A stretch of DNA of 5,198 nucleotides from an uncultured Bacteroides sp. (lineage in GTDB: Bacteria; Bacteroidota; Bacteroidia; Bacteroidales; Bacteroidaceae). Location: assembly GCA_934716785.1 (NCBI GenBank), contig CAKUYM010000313.1, forward strand, positions 1-5,198. The letters are read 5' to 3'. Numbering within the stretch: the first letter of the stretch is position 1; every line of letters starts with the position of its first letter. Made by a program: the position numbers and the translations under genes. Positions 1 through 5,198 of this stretch are shown here, one piece after another. The notes under the pieces are model-generated. The model was not told the DNA's origin. It saw nothing but the letters and a program-made list of their open reading frames with translations, and searched no databases.

Positions 1-870
1 CTGGCGGGAGCGCAAGGAGTGGCAAACGCCAACTTTCTGAACTTTACCCCCGATGCACAATCGGCAGGTATGGCAGGTACGGGATTAGCTGTCACCGATA
101 ATGGAAGTACAGCTATCTTTCATAATGCTTCTACCATTGCTTTCTCACAGGAAGTGATGGGTGCGAGTTATTCATACGCTGATATAAACGAAGACTATGC
201 GCTGCACAGCGCGTCTCTCTTTTATCGGATCGGAAGAGAGGGACTGCAAGGGTTTGCCTTGGGATTCCGCCACATCAAGACTCCGGAGCTGATGGATTAC
301 CGTCCGCGTGCCTGGGACTTGGAGGCTGCTTATTTTAGAAATATCGCTAAGAACCTGTCGCTTTCACTGACACTCAGGTATATGCAGGCAAAGGTTGCGG
401 AAAGCGCGGATAGCAAAAGCAGTGTCTCTTTGGATTTCGGGGCTACTTACTACCGCAACATGGCACTGCTGGACGAAATGTCTTCTTGGAGTATCGGCTT
501 TCAAGCCGCCAATCTGGGCAAGAAGCTGGACGGACGGAAACTGCCCGCAAGATTGGGGTTGGGAGGTGCCATCGACCTGCCGTTCAACATGGCGAACCGC
601 TTGCAGATAGCACTTGATTTCAATTATCTGCTTCCTTCCGAAATACGCCATTTACAGACAAGCGTAGGAGCCGAATACAATTTCCTGAAGTACGGGGTGG
701 TTCGTGCTGGATACCATTTCGGAGATAAGGAAAAGGGCGTAGGCAACTACGGCACTTTGGGTTGCGGAATCAACTTCTGGCCTATACGCGCGGATTTCTC
801 TTACGCCCTGACAAGTGAGGATTGCTTTATGCACCGCACGTGGCAACTGGGAGTCGGAATAGTTTTCTAA
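1..870 (+). CDS. PorV/PorQ-family outer-membrane beta-barrel protein (5' partial)
   Basis: The frame is open from base 1 (Leu-Ala-Gly-Ala-Gln-Gly-Val-Ala-Asn-Ala...) to TAA at 868-870, giving 289 visible residues. The first residues look like the end of a Sec signal peptide; Ala-Asn-Ala before Asn-Phe-Leu-Asn-Phe is a plausible cleavage site. The GTG at 19 is therefore internal and the true start lies upstream of the window. The mature N-terminus (NFTPDAQSAGMAGTGLAVTD, then an FHNAS-x-IAF stretch) resembles the PorV/PorQ family opening, in which a PDARSAGMGDTG-like segment is followed by WNPA. The rest alternates short hydrophobic/aromatic strands with polar turns, and the protein ends in Gly-Ile-Val-Phe, a C-terminal aromatic typical of outer-membrane barrels. 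Family members in Porphyromonas and Flavobacterium serve type IX secretion. Bacteroides generally carry such paralogues without a full type IX system, so the role here is unknown. The last 44 bp overlap the lipB 3' end on the other strand. The family call is moderately sure; the function is not assigned. Confidence 0.75.
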   Translation: MAGAQGVANANFLNFTPDAQSAGMAGTGLAVTDNGSTAIFHNASTIAFSQEVMGASYSYADINEDYALHSASLFYRIGREGLQGFALGFRHIKTPELMDYRPRAWDLEAAYFRNIAKNLSLSLTLRYMQAKVAESADSKSSVSLDFGATYYRNMALLDEMSSWSIGFQAANLGKKLDGRKLPARLGLGGAIDLPFNMANRLQIALDFNYLLPSEIRHLQTSVGAEYNFLKYGVVRAGYHFGDKEKGVGNYGTLGCGINFWPIRADFSYALTSEDCFMHRTWQLGVGIVF

Positions 871-1510
871 ACTCCTCTTCGAGGCGTTGCTTCACTTCGT
901 CCATCGGCACATCGCGCTTTAACTCCTGACGAAGAGAAGTGACGCCTTTATCTATAAAGCCACAAGGGTGAATATAACTGAAATACCGCAAATCCGTATT
1001 TACGTTCAGAGCCAGTCCGTGCATGGTGACGTAATGGCTGCTCCTCACTCCTATCGCACATATCTTGCGGGCACGGGGCGTATCGCCTTCCAGCCAGACG
1101 CCTGTCGCTTTCTCCAACCGCCCTGCTTCAATCCCATAAGACTTGCACACGCCTATCACCGCTTCTTCCAGCAGATGGACGTATTCTTTCAGTCCTAACC
1201 CGAACTCTTCGAGATTCAGTATCGGATAGCACACCAACTGTCCGGGACCATGATAGGTGATATCTCCTCCCCTGTCTATATGGTAAAGGGTTGCGCCGAT
1301 CGCTTTCAACTGTTCGTCTCCCAGCAGCATGTTATTTTCTTTACCGCTACGCCCCAAGGTGTAGACATGAGGATGCTCACACATGACTATACGGTTCTCG
1401 TATGCTTCGCCTTGGGCTTTTGCGCGGACAACGCCGTCGAACCATTCTGTCTGCCGCTGCCATGCTTCGGCATACGGTATTAAATTCCAATCGATAAAAA
1501 CTGTTTTCAT
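827..1510 (-). CDS. lipB: LipB, octanoyl-[ACP]:protein N-octanoyltransferase
   Basis: The protein has 227 residues and is cytosolic. It transfers the octanoyl group from octanoyl-ACP to the target lysine of lipoyl domains (pyruvate and 2-oxoacid dehydrogenases, glycine cleavage H protein); LipA then adds sulfur. The family signature RGGDITYHGPGQ is at residues 80-91, an ATGVWLE block is at about 135-141, and the catalytic pair is Lys149 (RARKICAIGVR) and Cys183 (IHPCGF). The 34-residue gap between them equals that in E. coli LipB (Lys135/Cys169). I chose the ATG at 1510 because homology starts at MKTVFIDW. The frame stays open to 1639, but that extension would run through the intergenic promoters and into the divergent regulator. 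The protein is slightly longer than E. coli LipB (213 residues). Its C-terminal tail is encoded antisense to the end of the barrel gene. No lipA or other lipoate gene is in the window, so it looks monocistronic. Confidence 0.96.
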   Translation of the reverse strand: MKTVFIDWNLIPYAEAWQRQTEWFDGVVRAKAQGEAYENRIVMCEHPHVYTLGRSGKENNMLLGDEQLKAIGATLYHIDRGGDITYHGPGQLVCYPILNLEEFGLGLKEYVHLLEEAVIGVCKSYGIEAGRLEKATGVWLEGDTPRARKICAIGVRSSHYVTMHGLALNVNTDLRYFSYIHPCGFIDKGVTSLRQELKRDVPMDEVKQRLEEEFRKLFRLPVATCGA

Positions 1511-1514
1511 TCCA

Positions 1515-1522
1515 CAAAGGTA
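1515..1522 (-). promoter_or_regulatory. Candidate lipB -7 promoter box (TACCTTTG)
   Basis: Read on the minus strand this is TACCTTTG, an exact match to the Bacteroides sigma-ABfr -7 consensus TAnnTTTG. Only four bases (TGGA) separate it from the lipB ATG at 1510. In this group transcription usually starts a few bases after the box, so the mRNA would have almost no leader. No convincing TTTG-type -33 element is visible at the expected distance; that stretch is AT-rich instead. Confidence 0.5.
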
Positions 1523-1543
1523 AAAAATAAAAAGAAAAATGCG

Positions 1544-1551
1544 TATATTTG
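1544..1551 (+). promoter_or_regulatory. Candidate araC-type gene -7 promoter box (TATATTTG)
   Basis: TATATTTG matches the Bacteroides -7 consensus TAnnTTTG. It ends 26 bases before the regulator's ATG at 1578, leaving a predicted leader of about 20 bases. No clear -33 TTTG is seen upstream, where the A-rich tract 1521-1540 lies. It is back-to-back with the lipB box, so the two promoters share the 67-bp intergenic region. No Shine-Dalgarno sequence is evident before the ATG, which is common in Bacteroides. Confidence 0.45.
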
Positions 1552-1577
1552 TGGTTTCAATATAACAGTGTGTAGCT

Positions 1578-2423
1578 ATGAAAATGGACTTCCCACAGGT
1601 AGACTTACCTATTGAAGTATTGGCATGGACGAATGTCACCGAAGATATTCTGAATATTTACAAGCAATCTTGCCGGTTGCAGGCATGCATTGTCGCCATA
1701 TGTACCGAGGGCTCGATGAAAGCTTCCATCAACCTGCTTGATTATGAAATCCGCCCCAATGACTTGATTACATTACTTCCGGGCACTATCATCCAGTTTC
1801 GGGAGAAGACCGAGAAAGTATGCCTTTGCTTCGCCGGCTTTTCCGCTCATTGCACCGGACGAATCAATCTGATGAAAAATATCGGAAGTGCCTACCCAAA
1901 ACTTATCGAGCAGCCGGTGGTTCCGCTCACCGAGGAGGTGGCTGGCTATCTGAAAGATTATTTCGCACTGCTGTCACGTGCCACTTGCAACGACAACTTT
2001 GAAATTGATCCGGAACTGGTGGAATTATCCCTCCAGACTATTCTGACAAGTATACGGCTGATATATCACAAATTTCCGAGAGAGAACTACAGTTCAAACC
2101 GCAAAAAGGAGATCTGCCAGGAGTTGATACAATCTATCATCGATAATTATAAGAATGAACGCCGGGCACAGTTCTATGCGGATAAATTAGGAATTTCTCT
2201 TCAATATCTAAGCACGACGGTGAGACAGGTGACCGGAAAAAGCGTGCTGGACACGATAGCTTATATCGTTATAATGGACGCTAAAGCCAAACTGAAAGAT
2301 ACGAATATGACGATTCAGGAAATAGCCTATTCGCTGAACTTCCCCAGCGCCTCTTTCTTCGGCAAATATTTCAGACGATATGTAGGGATGACGCCTTTGG
2401 AATTTAGAAATGGAAAGGCGTAG
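1578..2423 (+). CDS. AraC/XylS-family transcriptional regulator
   Basis: The protein has 281 residues and is probably a cytosolic DNA-binding regulator. Residues 1 to about 110 look like a small AraC-type sensing (cupin-like) domain, with a GSMKASINLLDYEIRPNDL...LLPGT pattern at about 45-70. The C-terminal ~100 residues hold the two helix-turn-helix motifs: the first around 196-219 (FYADKLGISLQYLSTTVRQV), the second around 244-267 (MTIQEIAYSLNFPSASFFGK). They are followed by the family signature KYFRRYVGMTPLEFR at 263-277. There is no membrane segment and no two-component receiver domain. The start is the ATG at 1578, behind a TAnnTTTG box; an in-frame ATG at 1584 is an alternative. The sensing half is rich in cysteine (residues 32, 37, 42, 82, 84 and 92; also 137 and 180). 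The gene is divergent from lipB and convergent with copA. Neither arrangement proves a target, and the effector is unknown. The TAG stop lies inside the first unit of a 20-bp tandem repeat. Confidence 0.93.
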   Translation: MKMDFPQVDLPIEVLAWTNVTEDILNIYKQSCRLQACIVAICTEGSMKASINLLDYEIRPNDLITLLPGTIIQFREKTEKVCLCFAGFSAHCTGRINLMKNIGSAYPKLIEQPVVPLTEEVAGYLKDYFALLSRATCNDNFEIDPELVELSLQTILTSIRLIYHKFPRENYSSNRKKEICQELIQSIIDNYKNERRAQFYADKLGISLQYLSTTVRQVTGKSVLDTIAYIVIMDAKAKLKDTNMTIQEIAYSLNFPSASFFGKYFRRYVGMTPLEFRNGKA

Positions 2424-2471
2424 ATAAAAACGGAAAGGCGTAGTTAGAAATAGAAAGGCTTAGCGATTAGA
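2412..2471 (+). repeat. 20-bp tandem repeat, three units, across the araC-type gene stop codon
   Basis: There are three consecutive 20-bp units. Unit 1 is GGAAAGGCGTAGATAAAAAC (2412-2431), unit 2 is GGAAAGGCGTAGTTAGAAAT (2432-2451), and unit 3 is the more diverged AGAAAGGCTTAGCGATTAGA (2452-2471). The tail of unit 2 (TTAGAAAT) also occurs immediately before unit 1 (2404-2411), inside the coding region. The regulator's TAG stop (2421-2423) is part of unit 1. The 8-bp core AAAGGCGT of unit 1 (2414-2421) is the reverse complement of ACGCCTTT at 2391-2398, so the end of the message could fold into a small hairpin. Confidence 0.8.
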
Positions 2472-2479
2472 TAGTTTGT

Positions 2480-2555
2480 GTGATTGACATGACGGTTTGT
2501 GGTTGATGTGAAGGTTTATGACTGACATGATGGTTTGTGATTGACGGCCGGAACG
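2480..2555 (+). repeat. 19-bp tandem repeat, three units plus a degenerate fourth
   Basis: The units are GTGATTGACATGACGGTTT (2480-2498), GTGGTTGATGTGAAGGTTT (2499-2517) and ATGACTGACATGATGGTTT (2518-2536). A fourth begins GTGATTGAC at 2537 and then diverges. A further CGGATTGAC at 2554-2562 may be another worn copy. The array has no spacers and does not code for a plausible protein. It differs in sequence and period from the neighbouring 20-bp array. Its fourth unit supplies the left arm of the hairpin at 2535-2574. Confidence 0.8.
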
Positions 2556-2574
2556 GATTGACCGTCAATCACAA
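2535..2574. terminator. Perfect 13-bp inverted repeat between convergent genes, possible bidirectional terminator
   Basis: TTGTGATTGACGG (2535-2547) and CCGTCAATCACAA (2562-2574) are exact reverse complements around a 14-base loop. The right arm ends five bases from the copA stop codon (2580-2582), and the regulator's stop is 112 bases to the left. Position between two convergent genes suggests a shared terminator or 3'-end stabiliser. There is no T-tract on either side, so it is not a classic intrinsic terminator. Confidence 0.55.
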
Positions 2575-2579
2575 GGTAT

Positions 2580-4793
2580 TTATCTTCTTCGCCCCAAGCT
2601 CAGAGAATTGAGCACTACGCTCACACTGGAGAAAGCCATAGCGGCACTCGCCAACATCGGGTTCAACAGCAGCCCATTCAAAGGGAACAAGATTCCGGCA
2701 GCGATGGGGATACCTATCAGGTTGTAGATAAAGGCCCAGAAAAGATTCTGATGAATCAGTCTGACAGTCTGTTTCGATAGCTGGAAAGCCTTGGGAAGCA
2801 ACAGCAGATCGGACGTCATCAAAGTCACCATCGCCACATCCATCGCTATATCCGTTCCTTTCCCCATAGCGATACTGACATCCGCCAAAGCCAAGGCTTG
2901 CGAGTCATTGATGCCATCGCCTACCATAGCCACCTTCTTTCCCTGCAATTGCAGTTCTTTTATAAAGTCGGCCTTGTCGGACGGAAGGGCATCTGCCACG
3001 AAACGTTCGATTCCCAAATGAGAAGCGACGGCTAAAGCTGTCCGTTGCCCGTCACCCGTCAGCATGCATATATCAATGCCCTGACGCTTCAGCTCTTTCA
3101 CCGCTTCGGCAGAGGTTGCCTTGATAGGATCGGAGACTGCAATAATGGCGAGCAGTTCGTTCTCGCGACCGAAGTAAATAATTCCGTTGCCTTCCGATTC
3201 ATAGCGAACCAGCATTTCAGCCATTACATCACTCACCGTGGCACCGAAGTCCTTCAACAGTTTATGGCTTCCCACCCAATACACTTGTCCCTGATAGGAT
3301 ACTTTTACACCTTTTCCCGTGAGGCTCTCAAAACTGTCAAGCCGGGCAGGCTGTATGTCTTCCTCGTCTTGAAGCGCAGCGACTATGGCGCCGGCAAGCG
3401 GATGCTCCGATTTCATTTCCGCAGCTAAAAGCACATCTTTATAATGTGACTCCTGAGACTGCGCCCATAACCATCCGGTGGCCGTGGGATGTCCTTCTGT
3501 CAGTGTGCCGGTCTTATCCAATACCACGACATCCACTTTACGCATCTGCTCCAAGGCAACGGCATCTTTGATGAGGATATGCTGGCCGGCGGCTTTGCCG
3601 ATTCCCACCATCAATGCGGTAGGCGTGGCAAGTCCCAAGGCACACGGACAAGCAATGACAAGGACGGATACGGCGGACAGTACGCCATAAGACACATATT
3701 CACTGCCGCCGATAGCAATCCACAATACAAATGCAAGGATGGCAATGCTGAGCACTACGGGCACAAAGATGCCTGTTATGCGGTCGACGATGCGCTGCAC
3801 AGGAGCTTTGCTGCCTTGCGCCTCCTGCACCATGTGAATGATACGTGCCAATACCGTCTCACTGCCCACTTGCGTGGCACTGATGATGAACGAGCCGCGC
3901 TGGTTGATAGTTCCTGCCAGCACCTTGTCGCCTTTCTTCTTCTCTACCGGAACCGGCTCACCGCTAATCATACTTTCATCGACATACGAGTCGCCTTCGG
4001 AAAGTTTGCCATCCACTGGAATCTGCTCGCCCGGACGAACGACCACCAAATCGCCGACTTGCAATTGCTCGATCAGGATCTCCTCTTCTACCCCATTGCG
4101 CAGTACACGGGCCGACTTAGGCTGCATGCCCATCAATTTGCGGATAGCGGCGGAAGTGTTTCCTTTCGCACGTTCCTCCATCAGCTTTCCGGTCAGCACG
4201 AAAGCGATAATCACAGCAGAGGCTTCATAATAAACGTGCGGTTCGAGTCCGCTGGCATACCAGAATCCGGGGAAAAAGGTATTGAACAGACTGAACAGAA
4301 AGGCTATGGAAGTGCTGAGCGCGACTAAAGTATCCATATTGCTCCGTCCCATCTTTGCCTGCTTCCACGCACCGGTAAAGAAACCGCCACCGAAAAAGGC
4401 CATGACAGGGATAGTGAGCAACATCTGAATCTCATTGGAATAAGGCATATGCATCAGCACCATAGAGAATATCAGCAATGGCACTACCAAAATCCATGCA
4501 CCAATCACTTTCCGCTTCAAGCGGATATAATGTTTGTGCTGTTCTTCTTCCTGACGCTCTTCCTTATGAGTCTCTTCCACTATCAGATCATACCCTACCG
4601 CAAGCACCGCCGCACGGATCTCTCCGGGAGTCAGTTTGTCGTTCTCATATAAAATCGTCAATGTATTGGTGGCGAAATTAACGGAAGCCTCAGTGACTCC
4701 CGGCAATTTCTTCACTGTCCTTTCTACATTATTAGCACATCCCGCACAATGCATATTGAGCACGGGAAATGCTTTTTTTACTATTTTACCCAT
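2580..4793 (-). CDS. copA: CopA, Cu(+)-translocating P1B-1-type ATPase
   Basis: The protein has 737 residues, a normal length for a one-HMA copper ATPase, and sits in the inner membrane. It pumps Cu(+) (and probably Ag(+)) from the cytoplasm using ATP. An N-terminal HMA domain (about 6-72) has the metal site MHCAGC (Cys16, Cys19). A charged linker (about 73-96) and four transmembrane helices follow. The actuator loop carries SGEP at 277-280. The membrane metal site is CPC at 382-384. The phosphorylation motif DKTGT starts at Asp426; the nucleotide domain has SEHPLAG (His464-Pro465), TGDG (589-592) and GDGIND (625-630). Copper specificity (subgroup 1B-1) is indicated by Asn683...Tyr690-Asn691 in helix 7 and the P-x2-A-x2-AM-x2-SS pattern (712-723) in helix 8. 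The start ATG at 4793 gives a complete HMA domain; no strong Shine-Dalgarno or TAnnTTTG box precedes it. It lies 104 bp downstream of a same-strand HMA protein gene, so co-transcription is likely. The opposite-strand open frames are shadows. Confidence 0.97.
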   Translation of the reverse strand: MGKIVKKAFPVLNMHCAGCANNVERTVKKLPGVTEASVNFATNTLTILYENDKLTPGEIRAAVLAVGYDLIVEETHKEERQEEEQHKHYIRLKRKVIGAWILVVPLLIFSMVLMHMPYSNEIQMLLTIPVMAFFGGGFFTGAWKQAKMGRSNMDTLVALSTSIAFLFSLFNTFFPGFWYASGLEPHVYYEASAVIIAFVLTGKLMEERAKGNTSAAIRKLMGMQPKSARVLRNGVEEEILIEQLQVGDLVVVRPGEQIPVDGKLSEGDSYVDESMISGEPVPVEKKKGDKVLAGTINQRGSFIISATQVGSETVLARIIHMVQEAQGSKAPVQRIVDRITGIFVPVVLSIAILAFVLWIAIGGSEYVSYGVLSAVSVLVIACPCALGLATPTALMVGIGKAAGQHILIKDAVALEQMRKVDVVVLDKTGTLTEGHPTATGWLWAQSQESHYKDVLLAAEMKSEHPLAGAIVAALQDEEDIQPARLDSFESLTGKGVKVSYQGQVYWVGSHKLLKDFGATVSDVMAEMLVRYESEGNGIIYFGRENELLAIIAVSDPIKATSAEAVKELKRQGIDICMLTGDGQRTALAVASHLGIERFVADALPSDKADFIKELQLQGKKVAMVGDGINDSQALALADVSIAMGKGTDIAMDVAMVTLMTSDLLLLPKAFQLSKQTVRLIHQNLFWAFIYNLIGIPIAAGILFPLNGLLLNPMLASAAMAFSSVSVVLNSLSLGRRR

Positions 4794-4810
4794 ATATAAT
4801 TATTATTTGG

Positions 4811-4854
4811 GGCTTCCTCCCCCCTTCCTCGAAAAAGGTCGGGAGGGGAATGCC
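4811..4854 (-). promoter_or_regulatory. Imperfect long hairpin in the copA leader
   Basis: On the plus strand, GGC-TTCC-TCCC-C-CCTT (4811-4826) can pair with AAGG-TC-GGGA-gg-GGAA-t-GCC (4835-4854). That gives about 15 base pairs interrupted by one internal loop and two small bulges, with an 8-base terminal loop (4827-4834). On the copA strand it ends 17 bases before the ATG. One arm is almost pure pyrimidine and the other almost pure purine, unlike the AT-rich sequence around it. It could be an attenuator, an RNA processing/stability structure, or a copy of a dispersed palindromic repeat. No copper operator is recognisable. Confidence 0.45.
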
Positions 4855-4869
4855 GTCGTTTATTTATAG

Positions 4870-4895
4870 GAACAAGCCAATACGGGTATTTGTTC
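4870..4895 (-). terminator. Weak bulged hairpin just after the HMA protein gene
   Basis: GAACA (4870-4874) and AATAC (4879-4883) pair with GTATT (4886-4890) and TGTTC (4891-4895), leaving a 4-base bulge (4875-4878) and a very tight GG loop. It begins two bases after the stop codon of the upstream gene. The downstream side is AT-rich but has no uninterrupted T run. It may partly terminate or protect the first message end, but it is too weak to separate the two genes with confidence. Confidence 0.3.
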
Positions 4896-4897
4896 AA

Positions 4898-5198
4898 TTA
4901 CTTCTTATCCGCCTTCTTATCGTCTTTCTTTGTCTCTTTCACAAATTCGGCTTCATAATTGAACTTCTTGAATCCCTCCTGCAGGTTCTTTACATTTGTC
5001 TTTTCCGCATCGTAGGTGATAGTGACCGTGCGTTCTTTCACAAGGGTGGAGATGTCTTTCAGACCTTTCTCAAAACGCATATTGTCCTTCACTTTCTTCT
5101 CGCATTTCTCGCAGTGCATCTGTGCCACTTTGAATACTACGACACGAATATCTTTCGCCATTACGGCTGCTACACTCAAAAGAGCCACCACGCAAGTG
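4898..5198 (-). CDS. Probably exported HMA-domain metal-binding protein (5' partial)
   Basis: The frame is open from the right edge to TAA at 4898-4900, giving 99 visible residues. It begins in a hydrophobic run (T-C-V-V-A-L-L-S-V-A-A-V-M-A) followed by Lys-Asp. This fits the core and cleavage site of a Sec signal peptide, with cleavage after Val-Met-Ala. The true start is beyond the window; the GTG at 5191 is internal to this run. The mature part is one HMA (ferredoxin-like) domain of about 66 residues. Its metal site is MHCEKC, and it has the usual later strands (RTVTITYD, YEAEFV). A short Lys/Asp-rich tail (KETKKDDKKADKK) ends the protein. Atx1/CopZ-like proteins bind Cu(+) through the two cysteines, but those are cytosolic; here export to the periplasm is inferred. 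The gene lies just upstream of copA on the same strand, so a role as a periplasmic acceptor or buffer for exported copper is likely. Mercury or another soft metal cannot be excluded. Confidence 0.85.
   Translation of the reverse strand, partial: TCVVALLSVAAVMAKDIRVVVFKVAQMHCEKCEKKVKDNMRFEKGLKDISTLVKERTVTITYDAEKTNVKNLQEGFKKFNYEAEFVKETKKDDKKADKK

Noticed and set aside
19..21. GTG as the start of the outer-membrane protein
   Set aside because: The frame is open to base 1 and the upstream residues look like the end of a signal peptide, so the gene is cut by the window edge.
1511..1639. 43-residue N-terminal extension of LipB
   Set aside because: It crosses the divergent promoter region and the first codons of the regulator, and LipB homology begins at the Met encoded at 1510.
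2412..2562. CRISPR array
   Set aside because: The repeats are directly adjacent with no spacers, differ in period (20 and 19 bp), and there are no cas genes.
2535..2574. Invertible (phase-variable) promoter flanked by inverted repeats
   Set aside because: Only 14 bases lie between the arms, with no promoter box inside and no recombinase gene nearby.
3489..4328. 279-codon open frame on the plus strand
   Set aside because: It lies entirely antisense to strongly conserved copA sequence, and its translation is low-complexity and His/Asp/Gln-rich with no recognisable domain.
4773..4779. Seven-A run at codons 5-7 of copA as a programmed frameshift or phase-variation site
   Set aside because: It lies before the HMA domain, unlike the E. 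coli copA frameshift site, and a -1 shift reaches a stop within about 13 codons, giving no useful product. A run of seven is common by chance.
5189..5191. GTG as the start of the HMA protein
   Set aside because: It falls within a hydrophobic signal-peptide-like run that stays open to the right edge; the real start is outside the window.

Overview
The window looks like chromosomal DNA from a Bacteroides-type member of the Bacteroidota (species not determinable here). Supporting signs are: TAnnTTTG promoter boxes in place of E. coli-like -10 boxes, weak or absent Shine-Dalgarno sequences, a PorV/PorQ-family outer-membrane barrel, and a cytosolic AraC-type regulator of the kind common in this group. 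There is no sign of phage, an insertion sequence, CRISPR or an RNA gene.

Layout, left to right. (1) The 3' part of a PorV/PorQ-like outer-membrane beta-barrel gene on the + strand (1-870); its start and most of its signal peptide lie outside the window. (2) lipB, octanoyl-ACP:protein octanoyltransferase, on the - strand (827-1510), overlapping the barrel gene tail-to-tail by 44 bp. (3) A 67-bp divergent promoter region (1511-1577) with a TAnnTTTG box for each side. (4) An AraC-family regulator on the + strand (1578-2423). (5) A 156-bp convergent spacer (2424-2579) with two unrelated short tandem repeats (20-bp and 19-bp units) and a perfect 13-bp hairpin. (6) copA, a Cu(+)-exporting P1B-1 ATPase, on the - strand (2580-4793). 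(7) A 104-bp spacer with two imperfect hairpins. (8) A probably secreted small heavy-metal-associated (HMA) domain protein on the - strand (4898-5198), cut by the right edge.

Functionally there are two themes. lipB belongs to protein lipoylation (octanoyl transfer from ACP to lipoyl domains) and appears to be a stand-alone transcription unit. The HMA protein and copA are on the same strand in the order chaperone-like protein then exporter, and probably form a copper-handling unit: CopA moves Cu(+) out of the cytoplasm and the exported HMA protein may bind it in the periplasm. The AraC regulator points at copA tail-to-tail. Its cysteine-rich N-terminal domain makes a link to copper conceivable but unproven.

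No dramatic unknown system is visible. The most unusual sequence is non-coding: the double tandem-repeat/hairpin spacer between araC and copA, and the long purine/pyrimidine-biased palindrome in the copA leader.
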